From NCBI GenBank assembly GCA_002155105.1, contig MUZD01000001.1, forward strand, positions 248,001 through 312,000: a stretch of 64,000 bases of DNA, written 5' to 3'. This stretch comes from Sedimentibacter sp. SX930 (GTDB lineage: Bacteria > Bacillota > Bacilli > Lactobacillales > Aerococcaceae). Numbering within the stretch: position 1 is the first letter of the stretch; the number at the start of each line of letters is the position of its first letter. Shown piece by piece: positions 21,031 through 28,222 of this stretch. Both the position numbers and the translations under genes were made by a program. The notes beneath the pieces were generated by a model that was not told the origin of the DNA, ran no database searches, and saw only the letters and a program-made list of their open reading frames with translations.

Positions 21031-21100
21031 GGTATTGTTTGCCCCACGATGAGCCCCGGAAACTCAATTGGATCAAACAGACAGAGAAGAATATGGAGGA
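21031..21100 (+). promoter_or_regulatory. Probable L13-type leader of rplM
   Basis: The leader can close a stem between TGTTTG (21036-21041) and CAAACA (21074-21079), with GCCCCACGATGAGCCCCGG in between. Firmicutes commonly carry an autoregulatory L13 leader at exactly this position. Assignment is by position and size, not by alignment. Confidence 0.5.
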
Positions 21101-21107
21101 AACAAAC

Positions 21108-21551
21108 GTGCGTACAACATACATGGCTAAAGCAAACGAGATCGACCGCAAATGGTTCGTAATCGACGCGACTGACATCCCATTGGGACGTTTATCAACA
21201 CAAGTTGCAACTATTTTACGCGGTAAAAACAAACCAACTTTCACACCACACGTAGATACTGGTGATTATGTGATTGTTATCAATGCAGACAAAGTTACAT
21301 TAACAGGTAAAAAAGCATCTGACAAAATTTATTCCCGTCATTCAGGTTATCCAGGTGGGCTAAAACAAATTTCAGCTGGTGAATTACGTGCTAAGAATTC
21401 AAGAAAATTAGTTGAATTGTCTGTTAAAGGCATGCTACCTAAGAACTCTTTAGGTGCTAAACAATTCACTAAGTTACACGTATACGGTGAAGCAGTTCAC
21501 CCACACGAAGCTCAATTACCAGAAGTTTTAGATATCACTAACCTAATTTAA
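21108..21551 (+). CDS. rplM: 50S ribosomal protein L13
   Basis: L13 is an early 50S assembly protein. The GTG start at 21108 lies eight bases behind GGAGG and gives 147 residues starting [20 protein letters not shown], matching family N-termini. A longer frame from 21012 would translate the leader RNA and is rejected. The motif [17 protein letters not shown] is intact near the C-terminus. rpsI follows after 13 bp. Confidence 0.96.
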   Translation: MRTTYMAKANEIDRKWFVIDATDIPLGRLSTQVATILRGKNKPTFTPHVDTGDYVIVINADKVTLTGKKASDKIYSRHSGYPGGLKQISAGELRAKNSRKLVELSVKGMLPKNSLGAKQFTKLHVYGEAVHPHEAQLPEVLDITNLI

Positions 21552-21564
21552 GGAGGGAATTTCA

Positions 21565-21957
21565 TTGGCACAAGCACAATATATCGCAACTGGTCGTCGT
21601 AAGAATTCGACTGCACGCGTACGTTTATTACCTGGCACAGGTAAAATCATCTTCAACAAAAAAGACATGGAAGAATACATCCCATTCGCTTACTTATATG
21701 AAGTAATCAAACAACCTTTAAACCTTACAGGTACTTTAGGTAGCTACGATATCTTCGTTAACGTAAACGGCGGCGGATTCACTGGACAAGCTGGAGCAGC
21801 TCGTCACGGTATCTCTCGTGCATTATTAGAAGTAGATCCTGACTTCCGCGGACCATTAAAAGCAGCTGGACTGTTAACACGTGACCCACGTATGGTTGAA
21901 CGTAAGAAACCAGGTTTGAAAAAAGCGCGTAAAGCATCACAATTCTCAAAACGTTAA
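21565..21957 (+). CDS. rpsI: 30S ribosomal protein S9
   Basis: S9's C-terminal tail reaches the P-site tRNA. The 130-residue product has [39 protein letters not shown] and the ending RKASQFSKR. The start is TTG at 21565 after AAGGAGGG. The rplM-rpsI pair is co-transcribed. Confidence 0.97.
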   Translation: MAQAQYIATGRRKNSTARVRLLPGTGKIIFNKKDMEEYIPFAYLYEVIKQPLNLTGTLGSYDIFVNVNGGGFTGQAGAARHGISRALLEVDPDFRGPLKAAGLLTRDPRMVERKKPGLKKARKASQFSKR

Positions 21958-22041
21958 TATTTATTGTATCAACGTTTTCAAAAAAGTTTTTTGCTTCAAT
22001 TTGGTTCAAAAGACCAATTTGACAAATCAATTAACAGCCTT

Positions 22042-22073
22042 AAAGCATCGGCATCTTGCTGATGCTTTTTTTA
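22042..22073 (+). terminator. Terminator after rpsI
   Basis: AAAGCATCGGCA (22042-22053) pairs with TGCTGATGCTTT (22057-22068), with one G-T pair, and is followed by TTTTT. Confidence 0.85.
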
Positions 22074-22133
22074 TGGCATAAAATCAATAGAATGAAAGCA
22101 TGGAGTGTTCCATCAACAAAGGCGGTGTAAACA

Positions 22134-22262
22134 GTGAATCCAAAAGAAAAAATGTTAGAAATAATCAAGAATAAACAAGGCGGCGGAAGGTCCAAGCAAA
22201 TCGACACGCCGAAAAATGACATTAAGAACATGCGTAAAGGTCCAAAGATTTATAATAAATAA
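22134..22262 (+). CDS. Small basic protein of unknown function, 42 residues
   Basis: The frame GTG 22134 to TAA 22262 encodes 42 residues beginning MNPKEKMLEIIKNKQGGGRS and ending RKGPKIYNK. It is lysine-rich, with no signal peptide or cysteines. It has an upstream AAAGGCGGTG site about seven bases before the GTG and its own terminator behind it, both supporting translation. I think similar short proteins occur in other Lactobacillales, but no function is known to me. Confidence 0.6.
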   Translation: MNPKEKMLEIIKNKQGGGRSKQIDTPKNDIKNMRKGPKIYNK

Positions 22263-22280
22263 GCCGATCTATGATATTTT

Positions 22281-22318
22281 GGAGATCCCATTCGATAGAG
22301 TGAGGTCTTTTTTTTTAT
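22281..22318 (+). terminator. Terminator after the 42-residue protein gene
   Basis: AGATCCCATTC at 22283-22293 pairs with GAGTGAGGTCT at 22298-22308, with two wobbles and one mismatch, then T9. Confidence 0.75.
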
Positions 22319-22410
22319 GGAAATGAGGGGCAGGCTCAAATTCAATAGTGGGCAATGAACAGCTAATAAACCTTAACTTAAGAGCAGAATATCTCCGTTC
22401 TTAGAACACT

Positions 22411-22457
22411 GTTTACAATAATTATTAACTTTCGTGAGTAAATTGTAAACGGTATTA
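22411..22457 (+). promoter_or_regulatory. Inverted repeat and cre-like site upstream of the paired membrane proteins
   Basis: GTTTACAA at 22411-22418 and TTGTAAAC at 22443-22450 are exact inverted copies 24 bp apart. The second copy lies within TGTAAACGGTATTA (22444-22457), which matches the CcpA cre consensus TGWNANCGNTNWCA at all but one fixed position. Catabolite control is plausible but unproven. Confidence 0.45.
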
Positions 22458-22527
22458 TTAAATGGAAAATTTGACTGATTAACAAGAGGACTCATGTTAT
22501 TATTTGTGGTATCAGGGGGTGTTGTCT

Positions 22528-22884
22528 TTGAACTATATCAGAACATTTTTGGCGTATTGTTTAGCTGGTTTTTTGGTCCCTTACCTTTGGAGTTATGTTT
22601 CCATTTTGGGAATTTATGCTGGTTTTGCAGCGGCAATATTAATAATTGGACCCGTTTGGTATATTGTTCACTACAAGGGTCTGATCTATCAAGACAGTGA
22701 GGCAGCGACAGTCGATATGGGAGCTGGCATCGCGATTGCTGTTTTTACGAGAGATGTTTTATCTAACGGGGTCATTAGTAGCTTTTCATCCTTACCAACA
22801 ATTATTCTTTTATCAATCGGCGCAGTGTTTGCAGCAGTAGTTTCACACTACTTTGAAAGAAGGCAGGGGAATCCCGATGTATAG
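22528..22884 (+). CDS. Small membrane protein, possible Lin0368-like glycerol transporter subunit
   Basis: The product (118 residues) has about four hydrophobic segments, a conserved-looking ATVDMGAGIAI stretch near residue 60 and a short polar tail. TTG 22528 is chosen because AGGGGGTG lies eight bases upstream; GTG 22519 is also in frame. It shares a pattern (FLxG...GPxW..., VDMGxxxGI) with the next protein, so the two look like paralogous subunits of one complex. The resemblance to the Listeria Lin0367/Lin0368 pair is from memory and needs a search. Confidence 0.5.
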   Translation: MNYIRTFLAYCLAGFLVPYLWSYVSILGIYAGFAAAILIIGPVWYIVHYKGLIYQDSEAATVDMGAGIAIAVFTRDVLSNGVISSFSSLPTIILLSIGAVFAAVVSHYFERRQGNPDV

Positions 22885-23215
22885 AGAAATATTAACAATT
22901 ATAGGCGGATTTATATTGCCTTTCACTATTTTACAAGTATGGGGAAGATTGGTAAACCGCTGGAAAGTAGCAGGAGGTTTTTTGTCGGCTTTTCTAATTG
23001 TTGGTCCAATATGGTTAATGAACCATGGCATGACTTTTTCTCTTATACACCAAACTGGAGGAGCTTTTGTTGATATGGGATTAGCAACTGGCGTAGGTAT
23101 ATTTGTGTATGGATTATTAGGAGGAAAAAGTTTTCAAAAATCACTATACCTATTATCAGCTGCGCTTCGTGGTGGGCTAATTGCAGGTATTTTACTCTAT
23201 TTAGTCAGTAAATAA
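22877..23215 (+). CDS. Small membrane protein, partner of the preceding gene (possible glycerol transporter subunit)
   Basis: The product (112 residues) has four hydrophobic segments and the motif GAFVDMGLATGVGIFVYGLL near residue 68, echoing VDMGAGIAIAV in its neighbour. ATG 22877 lies inside the last codons of the upstream gene, so translation is probably coupled; AGGGGAA precedes it. No glycerol kinase or dehydrogenase is present nearby. Confidence 0.5.
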   Translation: MYREILTIIGGFILPFTILQVWGRLVNRWKVAGGFLSAFLIVGPIWLMNHGMTFSLIHQTGGAFVDMGLATGVGIFVYGLLGGKSFQKSLYLLSAALRGGLIAGILLYLVSK

Positions 23216-23295
23216 CTATCCTTACATAACCCTTATGACTTCCAAAAAATATTTCTTGGGCGGTGCACTTGCTGCGCGCATGTTACAAATTGGGT

Positions 23296-23325
23296 GATCC
23301 TATTCAGAAGAGTGGGATCTTTTTG
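23296..23325 (+). terminator. Terminator after the membrane-protein pair
   Basis: GATCCTATTC at 23296-23305 pairs with GAGTGGGATC at 23310-23319 (10 bp including wobbles), then TTTTT. Confidence 0.75.
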
Positions 23326-23392
23326 TATTTTTCTAATTTAAATCGGGTTTATCAAGCAACTTACTTTACAAAAGTTAGTCGCTGTTTTATAA

Positions 23393-23420
23393 TTGATTAA
23401 TCAACAGTTGACGAGTCAAT
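23393..23420 (+). promoter_or_regulatory. Two palindromes upstream of the MarR gene (candidate operators)
   Basis: TTGATTAATCAA at 23393-23404 is a perfect 12-bp palindrome. TTGAC-GA-GTCAA at 23408-23419 follows it at once. MarR regulators usually bind such sites in their own promoters, so autoregulation is likely by analogy. Confidence 0.5.
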
Positions 23421-23464
23421 TGTTTGGTCAGTCTAGTAAATCCGCATAATCGAGGTGAATGTTT

Positions 23465-23878
23465 ATGAACTTAAGAGAAATCAGTAGGCTGCTTTATCAA
23501 ATCAAACTCACAAATCAGGAAATCAACACCCTGTTCGAAAAAGAAACTGGCTTCAGTTTGACGCGGTATGAGATGCTGATGTTCCTGAAAGAAAAGGGGA
23601 TTTGTTCCCAAAACCAGATCCAGACAGAGCTGAAGATAGATAGCGCGGCAATTACGCGCCATCTGAAAATATTGGAACAAAAGGGCTATGTCATCCGGGA
23701 ACGGAACGCTGACAACAACAGAGAGGTCTTTGTTCAATTATCCGACAAAGCGATCCAGGATTTGGAGGCTTGCAGAAAAGAACATGATCAGGGGAAATCT
23801 TCCCTGACCCTTTCATTAAGCGATGAGGAAGCGGAACAATTATCCAAATTGCTGAACAAACTATACTTGAAAAGATAA
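23465..23878 (+). CDS. MarR family transcriptional regulator
   Basis: This is a 137-residue winged-helix protein with the pattern LTRYEMLMFLKEKG, then QIQTELKIDSAAITRHLKILEQKGYVIRE (recognition helix and wing, residues about 45-80) and a C-terminal dimerisation helix. ATG 23465 is nine bases behind GAGG and is preferred to ATG 23459. It directly precedes a nitroreductase and an ABM monooxygenase, suggesting control of a small redox or detoxification operon. The ligand is unknown. Confidence 0.88.
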   Translation: MNLREISRLLYQIKLTNQEINTLFEKETGFSLTRYEMLMFLKEKGICSQNQIQTELKIDSAAITRHLKILEQKGYVIRERNADNNREVFVQLSDKAIQDLEACRKEHDQGKSSLTLSLSDEEAEQLSKLLNKLYLKR

Positions 23879-23897
23879 AAAGAAAGAGGCTGCAAAA

Positions 23898-24536
23898 ATG
23901 ACCAATAAACTTATCAACAACGATTTTTCGGATATCGCATTCGGAAGAAAATCGATCCGTCTTTATGATGAAAATTTCAAAATCAGCCAAGAAGAGATGC
24001 TAGAAATGATCCAGGAAGCCACGACGACCCCCTCATCCGTGAACATGCAACCTTGGCGTTTTGTGGTTGTCGAGAGCGAGGAAGCGAAGGCCAAATTGAA
24101 GCCGCTGATCCGTTTCAACACAAGACAAAATGATACCTCGTCAGCGATGGTGCTGATATTCGGCGATATGCAATGCTACGAATATGGGGAAGAAATCTAC
24201 AACGCAGCCGTCGAAAAAGGGAAAATGTCCGCAGAAGTCCGGGATCAACAACTGGCTGCCATCATTCCTTACTACAAGAACTTTTCAAAAGAACAGATGA
24301 ATGATGTTGTAAAAATCGATTCCAGTCTGGCAGCGATGCAGTTCATGCTGGTGGCTCGTGCCCATGGCTATGACACGAACCCTATCGGAGGATTTGAAGC
24401 GGATCAATTGGCAGAAGTGGTTGATTTGGACAAAGAAAGATATGTTCCGGTCATGATTTTGTCAATCGGCAAGGCAATGGAACAAGGCTATGAATCCGTG
24501 CGATTTGCACCAGAGAAAATCACTAACTTTAAGTAG
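23898..24536 (+). CDS. Nitroreductase family protein
   Basis: These FMN enzymes reduce nitro compounds, quinones or similar substrates with NAD(P)H. The 212-residue protein has the FMN-binding start FGRKSIRLYDE, the PSSVNMQPWRFVVV motif (near residue 45) and a typical C-terminal PVMILSIGKA strand. It starts 19 bp after the MarR gene and 8 bp before the next gene, so the three are probably co-transcribed. The physiological substrate is unknown. Confidence 0.88.
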   Translation: MTNKLINNDFSDIAFGRKSIRLYDENFKISQEEMLEMIQEATTTPSSVNMQPWRFVVVESEEAKAKLKPLIRFNTRQNDTSSAMVLIFGDMQCYEYGEEIYNAAVEKGKMSAEVRDQQLAAIIPYYKNFSKEQMNDVVKIDSSLAAMQFMLVARAHGYDTNPIGGFEADQLAEVVDLDKERYVPVMILSIGKAMEQGYESVRFAPEKITNFK

Positions 24537-24544
24537 GTGGAGAA

Positions 24545-24832
24545 ATGATAGTAATCAATGCAGAATTTTATATTACACCTGAGCAAAAACAACAATTTTT
24601 AAATGAAATTTCAGAACTAATTAAGGAATCTAGGAAAGAAGAAGGCTGCTTGTCCTATCAAATTTACCAAGCAGTTACAGATGAAAATAATTTTGTAATG
24701 GTTGAAAAATGGGAAAACCCACAAGCGATTGAGTTGCATAATACAATGTCTCATTTACAAAACTTCGCTAAGAAAGTTCCTAATTATAGTCGCAAGGCGC
24801 CTCAAATTACAGTTAGTCTTGTAAAAGACTAA
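24545..24832 (+). CDS. ABM-domain monooxygenase-like protein (YgiN type)
   Basis: This 95-residue dimeric alpha/beta-barrel-type protein has the ABM pattern FYITPEQKQQFLNEISELI, EEGCLSYQIYQ and FVMVEKWENPQAIELHN. Characterised relatives oxidise quinols or anthracycline-like compounds without a cofactor. The pairing with a nitroreductase suggests quinone handling; this is inference. Confidence 0.8.
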   Translation: MIVINAEFYITPEQKQQFLNEISELIKESRKEEGCLSYQIYQAVTDENNFVMVEKWENPQAIELHNTMSHLQNFAKKVPNYSRKAPQITVSLVKD

Positions 24833-24915
24833 TTGAAATCTTCTCAATACCCGAAGTCCAGAAGATGCTTGACAAAATTGCGTTCCTTTAAAATAAGTAT
24901 ACTCAGCTCTATCCA

Positions 24916-24953
24916 AAAAGACCTCATTCACAGAAAGAGTGAGGTCTTTTTGA
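24916..24953 (+). terminator. Terminator after the MarR-nitroreductase-ABM operon
   Basis: AAAAGACCTCATTC at 24916-24929 pairs with GAGTGAGGTCTTTT at 24937-24950 (14 bp with one wobble), then T-rich sequence. Confidence 0.85.
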
Positions 24954-25037
24954 TATATAGATTTTACTATTGAAGATGGGAAAGCATTTCTGGGAAGCAG
25001 CTTTTCATTATTTTAAACTTATGCAGAACAGACTTCA

Positions 25038-25262
25038 ATGCTAAACGATAAATTGATTGAGGGTGTTGTTGCCAATATTACAGGGGTGATCAATGAGGAC
25101 TGACGGTATACTAAATGGGAGGAAAGTTTAACAATTAAGCTCAAACATCGACTCAATCCAGTTAAACTTGAGCAAGCGTTTCACGAAACAAACATTTATC
25201 AAAATGATCTTCAACTCTTAATTAAAAATGGACAAACATATTTGTGTTTACCGGAAAAGTAA
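25038..25262 (+). pseudogene. Broken gene of unknown function with one internal TGA
   Basis: One frame runs ATG 25038 to TAA 25260-25262 and is interrupted only by TGA at 25101-25103. It reads MLNDKLIEGVVANITGVINED, stop, then RYTKWEESLTIKLKHRLNPV and on to NGQTYLCLPEK. The amino-acid content is protein-like on both sides of the stop. A glycine codon GGA changed to TGA would explain it. No ribosome binding site is obvious and the 5' side meets a stop at 25014, so this is probably a decaying gene or remnant. The family was not recognised. Confidence 0.45.
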
Positions 25263-25286
25263 TGGCTATGCTTCTTAAGGCAGAAA

Positions 25287-25337
25287 AAAAACGAGACTGT
25301 CTCTTGGAAAAAGAGATAGTCCCGTCTTTTGTTATTA
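25287..25337. terminator. Bidirectional terminator at the end of the flavin operon
   Basis: GACTGTCTCTT (25295-25305) pairs with AAGAGATAGTC (25311-25321) around GGAAA. An A-run on the left acts as a T-run for the minus-strand operon that ends at 25373. Confidence 0.8.
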
Positions 25338-25372
25338 TGCGGAATATATTTGCAACGGCTTTTGTACAGTGT

Positions 25373-26569
25373 TTATGCCTTGACCGATGCACTTGTACCA
25401 GCATCCACATCATCGCTGTAGTTGTCTTTGACGGAGGCACTGGAAACGGCATCGACATCGCCCTCGAGTTTTTGGCCGGTTTGGGCCAGATACCAGTCGA
25501 TGATCGGTTTGAAGTCCAGGATGTATTCGTTTACGCCGGCATAGTTGCCATCTTTATCATGCAGCGCTTGATAATTATGCACGACATATTTGTCCGGACC
25601 ATGAGTCGGAACGTTGACACGGAAGGCGTCCATTGTGCCGGAACGCAATTGTTGGAGTACCCATTCCACGCCTTTGTGGACTTTTTCCGGGTGGCATTTG
25701 GAGAGCGGGTTGCCGACTTGGCCGGGCACGCGCGCAGCGAGCATTTCTTCTGCCGGTTTCGTATGGTTATAGTATAGGAATTGGTTGTTGCTGTCTGCAT
25801 AAGTCAATTCCATCGGCATAGAAGCCAGGAAGTAATTCAGCTGATCAACGGTCAACAAGCCGCGTTCAAGTTTGACGTAGGTATTGCCTTCCACAGCGCC
25901 CACAAGCTCAGCGGCTTGTTCCAGCCAGTCGTCGGCTTCCTTATCTACGCCTTCAATCGTTGTTGCGATCTTTCCGGTAGCGTAAAGGTCTTCCGGTTCG
26001 AGCACCGGTTTTTTCGGCCCTTCAACAGCAGAGACCAACGTGATGAACTGGGTGAATTTTTCCAGGCAGCTGCCCAGAAAAACGACGGTGCGTTTGTCTT
26101 TCAGATTTTCCTGTTCATCGAAGGCTTCTTTGACCTTGCCCAGCAAAAATTCATTGCCTGGAAAGACGATGGCATTGACGCCGGGTGCATCGAGAATTTG
26201 GCGCAGGTGCAGTTGGGCACGGGAGGAGCCTTGATCATAGTAGGAAGCTCCAACGATCATGACCGGTTTGTTTTCCAATGGATGGATTTTGAAGGACAAC
26301 CACTCCAGCACACTCTTCAAGCTTGCAGGGATTGTATGGTTGTGTTCAGGAGTGGCGATGATGATGCCATCCGCCTGCAGGATTTTTTGGTTCAACTTTT
26401 GCACAGCAGCGCTGTTCGTTTGGTCATCACTCTGATTGAACAAAGGGATGTCCTTGATTTCTAAAATCTCCAGGTCGAACAAGTGGCTGAATTGCTTTTT
26501 GATGTATTTCAACAAGATGCGGTTATATGACACTTCCGCGTTGGAACCTACAATACCGACTAATTTCAT
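25373..26569 (-). CDS. NAD(P)H-dependent FMN reductase with PAS-like domain and C-terminal flavinylation-like repeats
   Basis: Residues 1-190 form a flavodoxin-like FMN reductase (GIVGSNAEVSYNR, ATPEHNHTIPASLKSVLEWLS, GASYYDQGSSRAQ). Residues about 230-360 resemble the PAS-type domain seen in DUF438 proteins. The tail has two tandem 16-residue units ending DAVSSAS (373-379) and DAGTSAS (389-395). These resemble the DxxSGAT-type site where ApbE enzymes attach FMN to Ser/Thr. An ApbE-like gene heads the same operon, so covalent flavinylation of this tail is a reasonable inference. No signal peptide is present, so the protein is cytosolic. ATG 26569 follows CGGAGA. Confidence 0.85.
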   Translation of the reverse strand: MKLVGIVGSNAEVSYNRILLKYIKKQFSHLFDLEILEIKDIPLFNQSDDQTNSAAVQKLNQKILQADGIIIATPEHNHTIPASLKSVLEWLSFKIHPLENKPVMIVGASYYDQGSSRAQLHLRQILDAPGVNAIVFPGNEFLLGKVKEAFDEQENLKDKRTVVFLGSCLEKFTQFITLVSAVEGPKKPVLEPEDLYATGKIATTIEGVDKEADDWLEQAAELVGAVEGNTYVKLERGLLTVDQLNYFLASMPMELTYADSNNQFLYYNHTKPAEEMLAARVPGQVGNPLSKCHPEKVHKGVEWVLQQLRSGTMDAFRVNVPTHGPDKYVVHNYQALHDKDGNYAGVNEYILDFKPIIDWYLAQTGQKLEGDVDAVSSASVKDNYSDDVDAGTSASVKA

Positions 26570-26587
26570 AATGTTTGTCTCCGATCT

Positions 26588-27196
26588 CTAGTTATTTTCC
26601 CAAGAAAAGTTTTCAGCTGCTTTAACGTGTGCGGCGTGGGTGTGCGATAGTTGTTTCATGATGTTGATAAACATTAGGAAGTCCTCGAACAAGCCTTCCA
26701 GCTCTTGGACCTGATCCGGATTCTTCAGGTTGTTGTCTGTGTCGAAAGCCTGCAAAGAATGGCTGAGCAGGAACTCAGAACTTGGCATGATGCGGGCTTT
26801 CAATTCCGGCGCATCCAAGATCTGACGCAAATGCGCTTGCGCCCGTGAGGAACCGAGTACGCCATAGGAAGCTCCTGTGATCATGACGGGCTTGTCGACG
26901 AAGGGGTAGATGCCGTAGGACAACCAACTCAAGGCGCTCATCAGGGAAGCGGGGACTGCGTGATCATATTCTGGTGTGCTGATGATGACGCCGTCAGCTG
27001 CTTCGATCTTTTCCGCCAAGGCTTTCGCCTCAGCCGGGATCTGCATGTCTGCCGGTTTGTCGAAGATAGGCAGGTCCTTGATTTCGACAATCTCGATGTC
27101 TGCCTTATCGGAAAAATGCTTTTGGATGTATTGCAGCAGCATACGGTTAGTGGAGTGGTCCGAGTTTGTGCCGACGAGGCCGATTAATTTATTCAT
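26588..27196 (-). CDS. NAD(P)H-dependent FMN reductase
   Basis: This 202-residue flavodoxin-fold protein is similar to the N-terminal half of the downstream gene: GLVGTNSDHSTNRMLLQYIQ, STPEYDHAVPASLMSALSWL and GASYGVLGSSRAQAHLRQIL match nearly position by position. It lacks the PAS-like and flavinylation-like parts. ATG 27196 follows GGAAGGAAG. The two reductases look like a tandem duplication within the operon, separated by 18 bp. Confidence 0.9.
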   Translation of the reverse strand: MNKLIGLVGTNSDHSTNRMLLQYIQKHFSDKADIEIVEIKDLPIFDKPADMQIPAEAKALAEKIEAADGVIISTPEYDHAVPASLMSALSWLSYGIYPFVDKPVMITGASYGVLGSSRAQAHLRQILDAPELKARIMPSSEFLLSHSLQAFDTDNNLKNPDQVQELEGLFEDFLMFINIMKQLSHTHAAHVKAAENFSWENN

Positions 27197-27249
27197 ATGA
27201 ATACTTCCTTCCAAATATTATTTTTTTTATGATTCATTTAAACACGTAA

Positions 27250-28194
27250 TTAGGCGGGCTGTTTTCGTTTCAGCCGGTTTTCCAAGCCTTTGGAGCAGAT
27301 GAGGCCGCCGTCTTTCATGATCAGGATGCCGTCGATTGTTTCGGATTGGTCCAATGTGGCGAGGATCACGTCGGCAGGTTGGCCGAACAAGCGGGTCGTC
27401 CAGATTTCCCCATCGACAGAGTCATCGGCAACCACGGTCAGGCTGATGACATCTGTTTCTGCCGGATAGCCGGTTTTGGGGTCCAGAATGTGGTGATAGT
27501 GCTTTCCTTGGGCTTCCAGCTGCCTTTCATATACACCGGAGGTAACCGCTGATTGGTTCTGGATCTTCAATACCGCGCTATAGTGCGCGCGGGGGAGCAG
27601 TGGGTTTTGGATGCCGATGCGCCAATAGGGATCTTCATGATTCTGGGATGGTCCGAACACGATGACATTTCCGCCCAAATTGATGAGAGCGGAAGCTACG
27701 CCGGCTTCCTTGAAGTATGCCGTCAGTAGATCGGCAATATAGCCTTTTGCCACAGCCCCCAAGTCGATCGCCATGCCTTCTTGCTGAAGGAAAACGGTCT
27801 GGTTCTTCTCGGACAAGAGGATTTTGTTGGGATCGGTGATTGCGAGAAGCCTCTGAATCTCTTCGGCATTCGGGACTTTTGCATCACCGAAACCGATCCG
27901 CCAAGTCTGCACCAACGGTCCAATCGCGATATTCAGATGACTGCCAGGAGCTAAGCTGTGGTATTTCCCCACCTTGATCAAGTGGAACAAATCAGGATGG
28001 ACGGCAAGAGGTGCTTTCCCTGCCAAGTGATTGATCTGCATCAGCTCCGACGTTGGATCATTGGCGCTGAACCGCTGTTCGTATATTCGCAGGCGTCGGA
28101 TCGCCTCCTCCAAAATAGCATCAGGGTGCGTGTGTGTCACAAGCAGATCGATGATCGTTCCCATCAGACGGACCGTTGCCTTCTTTTGTTCCAT
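27250..28194 (-). CDS. ApbE-like FAD:protein FMN transferase
   Basis: ApbE enzymes use FAD to attach FMN to a Ser/Thr of target proteins. The 314-residue protein has RFSANDPTSELMQIN near residue 51, the conserved AIDLGAVAKGYIADLL at about 142-157, GGNVIVFG, and the metal-site region LDPKTGYPAETDVISLTVVA. It has no lipoprotein signal, unlike most extracytoplasmic ApbE proteins, so it should act in the cytosol. ATG 28194 lies behind GGTGGGGG. It is the second gene of the operon and its likely substrate is encoded two genes downstream. Confidence 0.9.
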   Translation of the reverse strand: MEQKKATVRLMGTIIDLLVTHTHPDAILEEAIRRLRIYEQRFSANDPTSELMQINHLAGKAPLAVHPDLFHLIKVGKYHSLAPGSHLNIAIGPLVQTWRIGFGDAKVPNAEEIQRLLAITDPNKILLSEKNQTVFLQQEGMAIDLGAVAKGYIADLLTAYFKEAGVASALINLGGNVIVFGPSQNHEDPYWRIGIQNPLLPRAHYSAVLKIQNQSAVTSGVYERQLEAQGKHYHHILDPKTGYPAETDVISLTVVADDSVDGEIWTTRLFGQPADVILATLDQSETIDGILIMKDGGLICSKGLENRLKRKQPA

Positions 28195-28222
28195 TTTTTC
28201 CCCCACCTTCAGGATAAACATG

